Below the pieces are notes generated by a model. It saw nothing but the letters and a program-made list of their open reading frames with translations. It was not told the DNA's origin and ran no database searches. Made by a program: the position numbers and the translations under genes. This document shows positions 48,548 through 58,128 of a DNA stretch of 64,000 nt, one piece after another. Position 1 is the stretch's first letter, and each line of letters opens with the position of its first letter. Source of the DNA: Bradyrhizobium sp. KBS0727 (GTDB taxonomy: Bacteria > Pseudomonadota > Alphaproteobacteria > Rhizobiales > Xanthobacteraceae); the NCBI RefSeq assembly GCF_005937885.2, contig NZ_CP042176.1:6939501-7003500 (forward strand). Direction: 5' to 3'.

Positions 48548-50161
48548 TTACTCGGCCGCCAGCTTCAGATCCGGCGCGGCGGCGCGGACTTCGGCGTCGA
48601 CCTGGGCTTCGAACTTGGTAAAGTTCTTCTGGAACATGCCGACCAGCGCACGCGCGGTCTTGTCGAACTCGGCCTTGTCCTTCCAGGTGTTGACCGGATC
48701 CAGTATCTCGCTCGGCACGCCCGGCAGCGCGGTCGGCACCTCGAAACCGAAATACTTGTCGGTGCGGAATTCGACATTGCGCAGCGAACCGTCGAGCGCC
48801 GCGGTCAGAAGCGCGCGGGTCACCTTGATCGGCATCCGGCTTCCGGTGCCGTATTTGCCGCCGGTCCAGCCGGTGTTGACCAGCCAGCAGTCGACGTTGT
48901 GCTTGGCAATCAGCTCACGCAGCATGTTGCCGTAGACCGAGGGGTCGAGCGGCAGGAACGGCGAGCCGAAGCAGGTGGAGAATTCCGGCTGCGGCTCGTT
49001 GCCGAGGCCACGCTCGGTGCCCGCGACCTTCGCGGTGTAACCGGACAGGAAGTGATACATCGCCTGCGCCGGCGAAAGCTTGGCGATCGGCGGCAGCACG
49101 CCGAAGGCGTCGGCCGCCAGCATCACCACGTTCTTCGGCTGGCCGGCGCGGCCGGTGCGCGAAGCGTTCGGGATGAATTCGAGCGGATAGGCCGAGCGGG
49201 TGTTTTCGGTCTTCGAGCCGTCGTCGAAATCCGGCACCCGCGTGTTCTCGTCGAGCACCACGTTCTCGAGCACGGCGCCGAAGCGCTTGCTCGCCGCGAA
49301 AATCTCGGGCTCGGCTTCCTGCGACAGCTTGATGCACTTGGCATAGCAGCCGCCTTCGAAGTTGAAGATGCCGTCCGAACCCCAGCCATGTTCGTCGTCG
49401 CCGATCAGCGTGCGCTTCGGATCGGCCGAGAGCGTGGTCTTGCCGGTTCCGGAGAGACCGAAGAAGATCGCGCTGTCGCCGTTCGGGCCGACATTGGCCG
49501 AGCAATGCATCGGCATCACGCCCTTGGCAGGCAGATAGTAGTTCAGCGTAGTGAACACCGACTTCTTCATCTCGCCGGCATAATAAGACCCGCCGATCAG
49601 GACGATCTTGCGGGCGAAATCGATCGCGACAACGTTCTCCGAACGCACGCCGTGGCGTTTGGGATCGGCGCGGAAGCTCGGCAGAGAGATGATCGTCAAT
49701 TCGGGCACGAAATCCTTCAGCACTGAGGCTTCGGGCCGGATCAACAGCGTGCGGATGAACAGCGAGTGCCAGGCGAGTTCGGTAAAGACCCGCGTCTTGA
49801 TCTGGAAGGTCGGATCGGCGCCGCCGTAGAGGTCTTGGGCGAACAGCGTCATGCCTTCGGCATGCTTGAGGAAGTCGGCATGGAGCGCGGAGAACTGATC
49901 CGGCGTGATCGACTGGTTGCCGGCCCACCACATCTTTTCGGTGGTCGCGTCGCGAACCGTGAACTTGTCCTTCGGGCTGCGGCCCGTGAACTCACCGGTA
50001 TCGGCACAAAGCGCGCCATCCGCGGAAAGAACCGCCTCGCCCGCCGACAGCGAGAATTGATAGAGCTGCGGCGCACCGAGATTCCAATGCACCGTCTTGA
50101 GATTTTTTAAGCCGAATTTGTCGGCACCAAAGGCGCCGTTGCGTAGACCCGTCTCTTGCAC
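48548..50161 (-). CDS. pckA: phosphoenolpyruvate carboxykinase (ATP)
   Basis: A 537-residue gluconeogenic enzyme converting oxaloacetate and ATP to PEP and CO2. The kinase-1a P-loop is GLSGTGKTTLS, the metal site IGDDEHGW, and the adenine-binding region NTGWTGGKYGTGSRM. The start is GTG at 50161 with AGGAGG six bases upstream; an upstream ATG at 50293 adds non-conserved sequence. Location next to the ChvG/ChvI-PTS cluster is conserved in Rhizobiales, though here two genes intervene. Confidence 0.96.
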   Translation of the reverse strand: MQETGLRNGAFGADKFGLKNLKTVHWNLGAPQLYQFSLSAGEAVLSADGALCADTGEFTGRSPKDKFTVRDATTEKMWWAGNQSITPDQFSALHADFLKHAEGMTLFAQDLYGGADPTFQIKTRVFTELAWHSLFIRTLLIRPEASVLKDFVPELTIISLPSFRADPKRHGVRSENVVAIDFARKIVLIGGSYYAGEMKKSVFTTLNYYLPAKGVMPMHCSANVGPNGDSAIFFGLSGTGKTTLSADPKRTLIGDDEHGWGSDGIFNFEGGCYAKCIKLSQEAEPEIFAASKRFGAVLENVVLDENTRVPDFDDGSKTENTRSAYPLEFIPNASRTGRAGQPKNVVMLAADAFGVLPPIAKLSPAQAMYHFLSGYTAKVAGTERGLGNEPQPEFSTCFGSPFLPLDPSVYGNMLRELIAKHNVDCWLVNTGWTGGKYGTGSRMPIKVTRALLTAALDGSLRNVEFRTDKYFGFEVPTALPGVPSEILDPVNTWKDKAEFDKTARALVGMFQKNFTKFEAQVDAEVRAAAPDLKLAAE

Positions 50162-50437
50162 GAAGAACCTCCTCGAACCCGCGTATCTCGATCGCGCGAA
50201 TGCCGCTAAACGCGCTCTGTCGCGGTGACCCCTGAATATAGCCTTCCGGCCTTGGTCCGGCGATCTAATACTTGGCAACGCCGTCGTTGCCAAGCCGATC
50301 CAGCAGGATTTGGTTTATTCCAGCCATGGTGTTGATCCGGATCAACTTGGTGCAGCGCATTTCTTTCGTTTGCTTTCGTGGTTGCGCGACCATCCGACGC
50401 AATCGGGGTTTTACAGACGATTTGCTGCAACGCACAA

Positions 50438-53035
50438 CTAACGTGCCGCCCCTTCACCGATCAGGGCGAAGGGCGCCCAAAACGCCGGATAGGCGTTACG
50501 CGGTACGGAAGTATCGTTGAGATAGGCCAACATCGCCTGGCGCAGGGCCTCGGCGCGGCCGAGTTTCGGATCGGCCTTGAGGCGATCGAAGGTCGATATC
50601 GAAAGCCGGGTCGCTGCTTCCGAATTGACCGCCCAATGCGAAACCAACAGCGCCCGCGCGCCGGCATAGAAGAACGCGCGCGCCAGTCCCGACAGCGCCT
50701 CGGCACCCGGTCTGTCGCCCGCGATCGTGTTGCAGGCAGACAGCACCACCCAGTCGGCATTGAGTTTCAATTGCGCGACTTCGCTTGCGGTGAGCAGACC
50801 ATCGTCGAATTCCGACGGCACTTTGGGAATGCTGAGCACCAGCGACGGTTCGGCGACGCCATTCACGTCACCCGCAACCAGGCCGTGGGTTGCGAAATAG
50901 ACGATGCCATAGTCGGCCAAGGCCGCGCGCTTGACCGTGGTTTCGCTGGCGTCTTCGCCGAGATGAATATCGGATGCGGCGACGCCGAGGTCTTTGGCGA
51001 CGGCGTTGAGTTCGTCGGCCGTATCCGGCAGTTGCGGCAGCGCGGCGGCGAGCCGCGCGCGATCGACGCCGGCGCCCTGCCAGAAATCAGTATAGGCGCC
51101 GGTCGCCAAATTCCGGGCCGCTGACTTGGTGGAGCGCTGGCCGTCGGAAGGCTTCAAGCCGGGATTGAACAGCGGATCGCCAAAGCCCGTCATCGGCTTG
51201 GTGCTCTCCTGCTTGCGCGCAAACACGCGTAGCGTTTTCAGGCTTGCGGCCGATGGCAGCACCGACACGACCTGGCGTTTCAGGAGCCAGGCCGCCTGCC
51301 GATAGCCATCGAACGTGTCGGGGATCGCGGCCGCCGGCGTCTCGGTCACCAGCAGATGGAACGGCAGCGCCGTCAACGCACCTGACGGCACGACCAGAAG
51401 CGACGTCTTGTCCTTCACCAGCGTTTCGACCGGCGCCAGCAGCGTTCCGTATAATTCATGGGCAAGCGCCAGATCGAACAGCCCCGACTTGCCGGACGCA
51501 TCGCTCGCCTTGCCGACGTCCAGGCCGCGGCGGAACGCCGCAATCTTCTGCGACAGGGCTTCGGCGCCTGATGGAATCGACCGCCAGTCGACCCGATCGC
51601 GCGTGATCGCGAACACATAGCTTTCCTTGTCCGCGACGGCGAACAGCACCAGCGCTTCATTGTCGGACAACAGCGCCTGCATCTCCCTCGCCTTCAGCGG
51701 CAGCGGATTCGACAGCGCGGCGTAATCGGGAAATTCGACGGCAAAGGTTTTTTGCAGGCTCGCGCGCTCGGCGGTAATGGCCGCGAGCCGGTCGCGGCTT
51801 TTCTGTTCCAAAGCGGCGTCGCGTTTGGCGCGCTCCTTGGAGACGGCCGCGACGATCGCCTTGTCCAGCGTCTCGGCCTCATTGGCGAGATCCTGATCGC
51901 GGCGTACCAGTTGCGCGAGCCGGTCGGTCCCGGCGGCCAGTCGCACCGCAAGCTTGTTGACGGCCGACGCGGCGGAGGACTGGGTGCCGGCCTGAACCGC
52001 GTTGAGGGCATCGTCGAGCGCCTGTTCGGCCGGCATGATCTGCTGCCGTTGCGCGGCAAGCAGCACCGGAAGCGCGACGCGCAACTGCGCGCGGCCACTG
52101 GCGAGCGTCTTCTCGGTCAGCGGCAAGGCGTCCGCGGTGCGCGCCAGCGTCTGATACAGCGAGGCCAGATTGTTCAGCGATAGCGCGGCATCGGGATGGT
52201 TGGCGCCGAGCGCCGCTTCGCGGATGGCAGCCGCCCGCTGGTAGAGCGGCAAGGCGTCGGTATAACGGCCCTGCCGTTCGTAGAGATCCGCCATGTTGTT
52301 CAGCGAGCGCGCGACATCGGGATGATCGCGGCCGAGCACTTTCTCGCGGATCGCCAGCGACCGCCGGATCAGCGGTTCGGCCTCGGCATAGCGGCCCTGG
52401 ACCTTGTCGACCTGGCCCAGATTGTTCAGCAGCGTCGCGACCGCTGGATGTTCCGGACCCGCCGCCTTTTCGTAGATCGCCAGTGCGCGCTTGAATAACG
52501 GTTCGGAGTCGCCGTGACGGCCCAGCTTTTCGTACAGCGTCGCCAGATTGTTGAGGGACTGCCCCAGATCAGGATGACCGTTGCCGAGCGACTTCTCTCG
52601 GATCGCCAGCGCACGTTTGAACAGCGGCTCGGCATCGGCATAGCGTTCCTGCCGCTGATACAGCGCCGCCAGATTGTTCAATGCGGATGCGATCTCGGGC
52701 GAATCTAACCCCGCCGTCTTCTCGAGGATCGCGATCGATCGCCTGAACAGCGGCTCCGCCTCGCCATCCCTGCCCTGACTGCCGTAGACCTGCGCCAGGT
52801 TGTTCAGCGCCGCCCCGACGTCGCGGTGGGCGGGGCCGTATTTCTTCTCGAGGCTTTCCACCTGTCCCTGCGCCAGCGCCACGGCTTCGGCAAATTTTCC
52901 GGCGCGGCTGAACTCGTTGATCCTGGCGCTGAGTGCTGCGGTATCGCCCTTCTGCGCCGACGACGGCGCGTTGAGCCAGGTGCTCGCCAACAGCGCGAGA
53001 CACGACGAAAATACCCATCGGTTGCGAGACTTCAT
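50438..53035 (-). CDS. TPR-CHAT protein (caspase-like protease domain), exported
   Basis: An 865-residue protein. A signal peptide (about residues 1-27, MKSRNRWVFSSCLALLASTW) is followed by six kinesin-light-chain-like TPR units of 42 residues (about 45-305; motif ALNNLAxLYxxQGRYxxAEP). A helical linker (310-440) leads to a CHAT domain (about 560-860). The catalytic pair is present: His717 in YFATHGLVAG and Cys768 in VVLSACNTIAG. CHAT domains are caspase-like cysteine proteases used in cell-death and defence contexts. Its target is unknown; it lies between pckA and the HugZ-like gene. Confidence 0.92.
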   Translation of the reverse strand: MKSRNRWVFSSCLALLASTWLNAPSSAQKGDTAALSARINEFSRAGKFAEAVALAQGQVESLEKKYGPAHRDVGAALNNLAQVYGSQGRDGEAEPLFRRSIAILEKTAGLDSPEIASALNNLAALYQRQERYADAEPLFKRALAIREKSLGNGHPDLGQSLNNLATLYEKLGRHGDSEPLFKRALAIYEKAAGPEHPAVATLLNNLGQVDKVQGRYAEAEPLIRRSLAIREKVLGRDHPDVARSLNNMADLYERQGRYTDALPLYQRAAAIREAALGANHPDAALSLNNLASLYQTLARTADALPLTEKTLASGRAQLRVALPVLLAAQRQQIMPAEQALDDALNAVQAGTQSSAASAVNKLAVRLAAGTDRLAQLVRRDQDLANEAETLDKAIVAAVSKERAKRDAALEQKSRDRLAAITAERASLQKTFAVEFPDYAALSNPLPLKAREMQALLSDNEALVLFAVADKESYVFAITRDRVDWRSIPSGAEALSQKIAAFRRGLDVGKASDASGKSGLFDLALAHELYGTLLAPVETLVKDKTSLLVVPSGALTALPFHLLVTETPAAAIPDTFDGYRQAAWLLKRQVVSVLPSAASLKTLRVFARKQESTKPMTGFGDPLFNPGLKPSDGQRSTKSAARNLATGAYTDFWQGAGVDRARLAAALPQLPDTADELNAVAKDLGVAASDIHLGEDASETTVKRAALADYGIVYFATHGLVAGDVNGVAEPSLVLSIPKVPSEFDDGLLTASEVAQLKLNADWVVLSACNTIAGDRPGAEALSGLARAFFYAGARALLVSHWAVNSEAATRLSISTFDRLKADPKLGRAEALRQAMLAYLNDTSVPRNAYPAFWAPFALIGEGAAR

Positions 53036-53136
53036 GATCCGGACTTGGCTGGGCCAAACTGACGCGGGCTTGGATTAAGTCGCGCAAATGGCCGCGCCCG
53101 TTCAATTCCGGTCCGGCGAACCGCGAAGTTCTCGCA

Positions 53137-53871
53137 TCAGCCCTTTGCCCGCGCCTCTCCGGCGAGCCGCACCAGCATCTTGCGCAAGGCTGTGCCGCTG
53201 GTGACCCGCTCCGGGAAATCCAGCCGCAGCGTCGTCGTGCCGGCCTGCATGTCCATGCCGTCAGGGTCGCAGCCGGTGCAGGTCCAGTCGGCACTCTCGG
53301 CGCCGAGCAGCCTGGTGGCATAGAGGTTCATCGCCTCGCGGTGATCCTCGTTCATATGTTCGACGGCGCCCTGCTCGGCCTCCAGCAACTCGCCGGCATC
53401 GCCGATATCGGTGAGGAACTGCGCCGGCGTGAGGTCGATAATGCGGCCGAAGCCGGCGACCAGATGGGCGGCGGACGGCACGATCCGGAAGAATGAGAAA
53501 TCCTTGAAATCGACAAAGGCTTCCGCGGACGGATGGGCGTTGAGGTAGCGCCGGCGCAGAGTTCCGGCCGCTTCGCCCACAGTCTCCTCGGCCCGGCCCG
53601 CCAGCATGATCCGCGCGCCCTCCAGCGGATCGCCCGCGGCGCGCTCATCCAGCATCAGCGACACCCTGTTGTCGGCGAGGATGTTCTTCGTATGCAGCGC
53701 CAGCCGTGAGATTAGCAGGATCGGCGAGGCGTCGGCATCGCTCGCAATATTGACCAGTGAGCAATAGGGATCGCCGCTCCCGGCCATCAAAGTTGCGAGC
53801 GCGCCCTGCCGACTTCGCCGCAGCAACGAGCGGGCCAGGCTGGAGGCATTGAAATCGGGGGTCGGTTGCAT
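53137..53871 (-). CDS. HugZ-like heme-binding / pyridoxamine-phosphate-oxidase-fold protein
   Basis: A 244-residue protein. The N-terminal split beta-barrel (about 15-145: GALATLMAGSGDPYCSLVNI, ISRLALHTKNI) is followed by a DUF2470 domain (about 165-240) with EHMNEDHREAMNLYATRLLG, the histidine-containing motif of HugZ-type heme oxygenases. Heme degradation is therefore plausible; a general flavin-binding protein is the alternative. It precedes the TPR-CHAT gene leftward with a 100-base gap, and is divergent from chvI. Confidence 0.85.
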   Translation of the reverse strand: MQPTPDFNASSLARSLLRRSRQGALATLMAGSGDPYCSLVNIASDADASPILLISRLALHTKNILADNRVSLMLDERAAGDPLEGARIMLAGRAEETVGEAAGTLRRRYLNAHPSAEAFVDFKDFSFFRIVPSAAHLVAGFGRIIDLTPAQFLTDIGDAGELLEAEQGAVEHMNEDHREAMNLYATRLLGAESADWTCTGCDPDGMDMQAGTTTLRLDFPERVTSGTALRKMLVRLAGEARAKG

Positions 53872-54088
53872 GGTTCCATCCAGCCATCTTATTGCAAAAA
53901 GGGCCTTTTCCCGGCCAGTGAGGGTGCTATATGGGGGGCTACGTATCGTCCGTGGAAGCGTTTTTGCGGAACTCGGTCACACTTCAGCCCAGCTTGCATT
54001 GCTCGTTGACCGTATACGAAGCCCATTTATGCGGCGCATGGCTGGATTGCCCGCCGTTTAAGCCACTGTCTCTTTCGAAAGCAGGCTC

Positions 54089-54790
54089 ATGCCCACAATC
54101 GCCCTGGTCGATGACGACCGCAACATTCTGACTTCCGTCTCGATCGCGCTCGAAGCCGAAGGCTATCGCATCATGACCTACACGGATGGTGCATCGGCGC
54201 TCGACGGCTTCCGCACCTCGCCGCCGGATCTGGCGATCCTGGATATCAAGATGCCCCGCATGGACGGTATGGAAACGCTGCGGCGGCTGCGGCAGAAATC
54301 CGATCTGCCGGTAATCTTCCTGACCTCCAAGGATGAAGAGATCGACGAATTGTTCGGCCTCAAGATGGGCGCCGACGATTTCATCCGCAAGCCGTTCTCG
54401 CAGCGCCTGCTGGTCGAACGCGTCAAGGCCGTGCTGCGCCGCGGCCAGCCAAAGGATCCGACCGCCGTGCCGAAGGAGCCGGATGCACGCGCCCTGGACC
54501 GCGGCCTGCTGCGGATGGATCCGGAGCGTCACACCTGCACCTGGAAGAACGAGCCGGTGACGCTGACGGTGACGGAATTTTTGATCCTGCAGGCGCTGGC
54601 GACGCGCCCCGGTGTGGTGAAAAGCCGCAACGCGCTGATGGACGCGGCCTATGACGATCAGGTCTATGTCGACGACCGCACCATCGACAGCCACATCAAG
54701 CGGCTGCGCAAGAAGTTCAAGGTGGTCGACGACGATTTCGAGATGATCGAGACGCTGTACGGTGTCGGCTATCGCTTCAAGGAAGCCTGA
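54089..54790 (+). CDS. chvI: response regulator ChvI
   Basis: A 233-residue OmpR-type regulator. The receiver has acidic Asp8/Asp9, phospho-acceptor Asp52 in LAILDIKMPRMDG, and Lys103 in FIRKPFS. The DNA-binding winged helix (about 135-230) has LTVTEFLILQALATRPGVVK and DDRTIDSHIKRLRKKF. ChvI with ChvG controls acid, envelope, exopolysaccharide and symbiosis/virulence genes in Rhizobiales. The 217-base upstream gap to the HugZ-like gene holds the divergent promoters. Confidence 0.95.
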   Translation: MPTIALVDDDRNILTSVSIALEAEGYRIMTYTDGASALDGFRTSPPDLAILDIKMPRMDGMETLRRLRQKSDLPVIFLTSKDEEIDELFGLKMGADDFIRKPFSQRLLVERVKAVLRRGQPKDPTAVPKEPDARALDRGLLRMDPERHTCTWKNEPVTLTVTEFLILQALATRPGVVKSRNALMDAAYDDQVYVDDRTIDSHIKRLRKKFKVVDDDFEMIETLYGVGYRFKEA

Positions 54791-54844
54791 TCCGCATTTT
54801 TTGGCGAGGTTTGTTGACTGACGCCGCCGCAGCGCTCGGATAGG

Positions 54845-56731
54845 ATGCCCGGGCAGGATACGCGAGCGGCGCGCATCGCGGACGTAAGTCGAGACAACGG
54901 GCAGTTTTGGCCATTGCTAGATCGAACGCAGCCTGATCAAGGCCTGAACGACGAGGACGCTTCGGAGCGCCTCGATCAGGATCTTGTTGCCGACCACACC
55001 TCGGCCGACAAGGGCTGGCGGCGGCCGCTGGGCTGGCTGCGGCGCGCCGGGCAGTTCTTCTTCGCGCTGTCGTTCTCGAGCCTCACCCGGCGCATCGTCT
55101 CGCTGAATCTCGCTGGCCTCGTCGCGCTGGTCGCCAGCATTCTCTATCTGTCGCAATTCCGCGCTGGCCTGATCGACGCGCGCGCGCAGAGCCTGTTGGT
55201 GCAGGCCGAGATCATTGCCGGCGCCATCGCGGCGTCCGCCACCGTCGAAACCAATACCATCACCATCGACCCCGACCGGTTGCTCGACCTCAAGCCCGGC
55301 GAAAGCTACGGCGTGCCGGACGAGTATTCCGGGCTCGATTTCCCGATCAATCCGGAGCGGGTCGCTCCGGTGCTGCGGCGGCTGATTTCGCCGACCAAGA
55401 CCCGCGCCCGCATCTATGGCGGCGACGGCGGCATGATTCTCGACAGCCGTAATCTCTACGGCCGCGGCGACGTGCTGCGTTTCGAATTGCCGCCGCCGAC
55501 GCTGGAGAAGCCGGGCATCGTCGAACGCGCCATGATCGCGATCCGCACCTGGCTCAATCGCGGCGACCTGCCGCTGTACCGCGAACTCGGACCCGAGAAC
55601 GGCAAGGGTTACCACGAAGTCGTGCAGGCGCTCGACGGCATCAAGACCAGCATGGTGCGCGTCAACGACCGCGGTGAGGTGATCGTCTCGGTCGCGGTGC
55701 CGGTGCAGCGGTTCCGCGCCGTCCATGGCGCGCTGATGCTGTCGACGCAGGGTGACGACATCGACCAGATGGTGACCGCCGAGCGGCTCGCGATCCTGAA
55801 AGTCGGCGGCGTCGCTTCCGCCGTCATGATCGTGCTGTCGTTGCTGCTCGCAAGCACGATCGCAGGCCCGGTGCGGCGGCTGGCCGACGGCGCCGAGCGC
55901 GTCCGCCGCCGCATCCAGACCCGCGTCGAGATTCCCGATTTCACGCGCCGCCGCGACGAGATCGGCCATCTCTCCGGCGCGCTGCGCGACATGACCAACG
56001 CGCTCTATAGCCGGATCGAGGCGATCGAGATGTTCGCCGCCGACGTCGCCCACGAACTGAAGAACCCGCTGACCTCACTGCGGTCGGCGGTCGAGACGCT
56101 GCCTTTGGCGCGCAACGAAACCAGCCGCGCGCGGCTGCTCGAGGTGATCGAGCATGACGTCAAACGGCTCGACCGCCTGATCTCGGATATTTCCGACGCC
56201 AGCCGCCTCGATGCCGAACTGCAGCGGCAGGACATGGCGCCGGTCGATCTGCGCCGCCTGCTGACGACGCTGACCACGGTCGCCAACGAAACCCGGCTCG
56301 GACACGACGTCGGCGTCGAGGTTCGCTTCGAAGGCCGCGGCCCGACCGACAAGTTCTCGGTGCCCGGCCACGATTCGCGGCTCGGACAGGTGATTTCCAA
56401 CCTGCTGTCCAACGCGCAATCCTTCTCCATCCCCGGCGGCAAGGTGCGCATCGTTTGCCGCCGCGTGCGGTCGGAAATCGAAATCACGATCGACGACGAC
56501 GGGCCGGGCATCGGCGAGGATGCGCTGGAGCGCATCTTCGAGCGCTTCTACACCGACCGGCCGCATCAGGGCTTTGGCCAGAACTCCGGCCTGGGGCTGT
56601 CGATTTCCAAGCAGATCATCGAAGCGCATGGCGGGCGGATCTGGGCCGAGAACCGCTCTGGCCCGGCCGATGCCGACGGCCAGCCGACGGTCGCGGGCGC
56701 GCACTTCGTGGTCCGGCTGCCGGCGCCATGA
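54845..56731 (+). CDS. chvG: sensor histidine kinase ChvG
   Basis: A 628-residue inner-membrane sensor kinase (ExoS homologue). A long cytoplasmic N-terminus precedes TM1 (about 84-103); the periplasmic domain (104-318) is bound by the repressor ExoR in rhizobia; TM2 is 319-340, then HAMP. The H-box DVAHELKNPLTSLR has phospho-His403; the N-box is ISNLLSNAQSF, G1 DDDGPGIGED, G2 GLGLSISKQI. Its stop overlaps the hprK ATG (ATGA), coupling the two. Confidence 0.95.
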   Translation: MPGQDTRAARIADVSRDNGQFWPLLDRTQPDQGLNDEDASERLDQDLVADHTSADKGWRRPLGWLRRAGQFFFALSFSSLTRRIVSLNLAGLVALVASILYLSQFRAGLIDARAQSLLVQAEIIAGAIAASATVETNTITIDPDRLLDLKPGESYGVPDEYSGLDFPINPERVAPVLRRLISPTKTRARIYGGDGGMILDSRNLYGRGDVLRFELPPPTLEKPGIVERAMIAIRTWLNRGDLPLYRELGPENGKGYHEVVQALDGIKTSMVRVNDRGEVIVSVAVPVQRFRAVHGALMLSTQGDDIDQMVTAERLAILKVGGVASAVMIVLSLLLASTIAGPVRRLADGAERVRRRIQTRVEIPDFTRRRDEIGHLSGALRDMTNALYSRIEAIEMFAADVAHELKNPLTSLRSAVETLPLARNETSRARLLEVIEHDVKRLDRLISDISDASRLDAELQRQDMAPVDLRRLLTTLTTVANETRLGHDVGVEVRFEGRGPTDKFSVPGHDSRLGQVISNLLSNAQSFSIPGGKVRIVCRRVRSEIEITIDDDGPGIGEDALERIFERFYTDRPHQGFGQNSGLGLSISKQIIEAHGGRIWAENRSGPADADGQPTVAGAHFVVRLPAP

Positions 56732-57249
56732 CGGCGAGCCCCAGCATCCACGCCTCCGCTGTGCTGGTCGGCCAGCATGCCGTGCTGATCCGCGGGCCCT
56801 CGGGCGCCGGCAAGTCGCGGCTGGCGTTCGACCTGATCCTGGCCGGGCGCGCGGGACAGCTCCCGGCGGCCGTTTTGGTCGGCGACGACCGTGTCCATCT
56901 AGACACAGTGGCGGGACAATTGTGGGTTCGCCCGGCCCCGGAACTGGCCGGCCTGATCGAGGTCAGGGGGCTCGGAATCCGGCGTTGCGAGTTCGCCGGC
57001 GAGGCTGTCGTCGGCCTTGTGGTGGATCTGGCGGCCGAGGACGCCGAGCGGCTGCCACCGCCCGAAACGCTCTGTACGCGCCTTAATGGTGTTTTGATAC
57101 CGCGAATCCCCGTCCCGACGGGCTATCTACCCCTCCCGCTGGTTGTCGCCGCGCTGACGACAACTGAGAGTTCATCTTCTGGTAACCATTCGGCCGATTG
57201 CTTGAAGGGGTTTGGTAACCATATAAGTCCCACTATCGCGACCGAATAA
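56728..57249 (+). CDS. hprK: HPr kinase/phosphorylase, short alphaproteobacterial form
   Basis: A 173-residue protein. It is the C-terminal kinase domain only, about half the length of the Firmicute enzyme. Walker A is GPSGAGKS (residues 23-30), followed by VGDDRVHLD and the HprK signature LIEVRGLGIRRC. It phosphorylates a serine in HPr. The start overlaps the chvG stop by four bases (ATGA), and EIIA and HPr genes follow, so two-component and PTS regulation are genetically joined. Confidence 0.93.
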   Translation: MTASPSIHASAVLVGQHAVLIRGPSGAGKSRLAFDLILAGRAGQLPAAVLVGDDRVHLDTVAGQLWVRPAPELAGLIEVRGLGIRRCEFAGEAVVGLVVDLAAEDAERLPPPETLCTRLNGVLIPRIPVPTGYLPLPLVVAALTTTESSSSGNHSADCLKGFGNHISPTIATE

Positions 57250-57382
57250 GACCGGCGCAGGCTCCCATCACTACCACCAAAATCCGGGAGAATAGCCAAG
57301 ATGCCCTCTTGCGCGGGGCCTCTGGATGGTCAAAGTGGCGCGTTCGTGCGGTGCACCAAAAAGCGCCCACGAGGAGTTTCCG

Positions 57383-57784
57383 ATGATTGGTCTAGTGCTT
57401 GTGACCCATGGGCGCCTTGCCGACGAGTTCAGGGCGGCGCTCGAACATGTCATGGGTCCGCAAAAGCAAATTGAAGCCATCACGATTGGAGCCGAGGACG
57501 ACTCCGATTTGTGTCGAAGCGACATCATCGAAGCGGTGAACCGCGTCGACAGTGGTGACGGCGTAGCTATCCTTACCGACATGTTCGGCGGCACGCCCTC
57601 CAACCTTGCAATCTCCTGCATGAGCCGCCCGAAGGTGGAAGTGCTCGCAGGCATCAATCTTCCCATGCTGGTCAAGCTCGCCAAGGTGCGCGAGGAGCGT
57701 TCGCTTCCCGACGCCATCGCCATGGCCCAGGAAGCCGGCCGCAAATACGTCACCATCGCCAGCCGCGTGCTCGCCGGAAAATGA
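57383..57784 (+). CDS. PTS EIIA-Man-type regulatory protein
   Basis: A 133-residue EIIA of the mannose family, MIGLVLVTHGRLADEFRAAL, with the phosphorylatable His9; conserved LTDMFGGTPSN loop is at about 66-76. It accepts phosphate from HPr. No EIIB, EIIC or EIID gene is present, so it is a signalling rather than sugar-import component. GAGGAG lies seven bases upstream of the ATG; the HPr ATG overlaps its stop (ATGA). Confidence 0.93.
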   Translation: MIGLVLVTHGRLADEFRAALEHVMGPQKQIEAITIGAEDDSDLCRSDIIEAVNRVDSGDGVAILTDMFGGTPSNLAISCMSRPKVEVLAGINLPMLVKLAKVREERSLPDAIAMAQEAGRKYVTIASRVLAGK

Positions 57785-58107
57785 GCGACCAGGCCGAGCC
57801 CGAAAAGGAAATCGGGCCGAGCGTGCCGGCCGGCGCGATCTCGCGCGAACTTCTCATCATCAACAAACGCGGCCTGCACGCCCGGGCTTCGGCAAAATTC
57901 GTCCAGATGGTCGAACGCTTCAATGCCGAGGTGTTTGTGACGCGCGGCAACGAGACCGTCGGCGGCACCTCGATCATGGGGTTGATGATGCTGGCGGCGG
58001 GACCCGGCACCACCGTGACGGTCGCCGCGGTCGGCCCCGAGGCCGAGCCCGCGGTCGATGCGCTCGCCGCGCTGATCGCCGACAAGTTCAACGAAGAAGG
58101 CACGTGA
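57781..58107 (+). CDS. HPr phosphocarrier protein
   Basis: A 108-residue HPr with an N-terminal extension of about 20 residues. The EI-dependent site is His33 in NKRGLHARASAKF and the HprK-dependent serine is Ser64 in VGGTSIMGLMML. It is the target of HprK and donor to EIIA, completing the nitrogen/carbon-sensing PTS. The start overlaps the EIIA stop. Enzyme I is not in the window. Confidence 0.93.
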   Translation: MSDQAEPEKEIGPSVPAGAISRELLIINKRGLHARASAKFVQMVERFNAEVFVTRGNETVGGTSIMGLMMLAAGPGTTVTVAAVGPEAEPAVDALAALIADKFNEEGT

Positions 58108-58128
58108 GGCGCGCGTAGCGATTAAACC

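Noticed and set aside
50438..53035. TPR-CHAT gene as part of a CRISPR/gRAMP (Craspase) system
   Set aside because: No gRAMP, Cas or CRISPR array is in the window and the protein has an apparent export signal.
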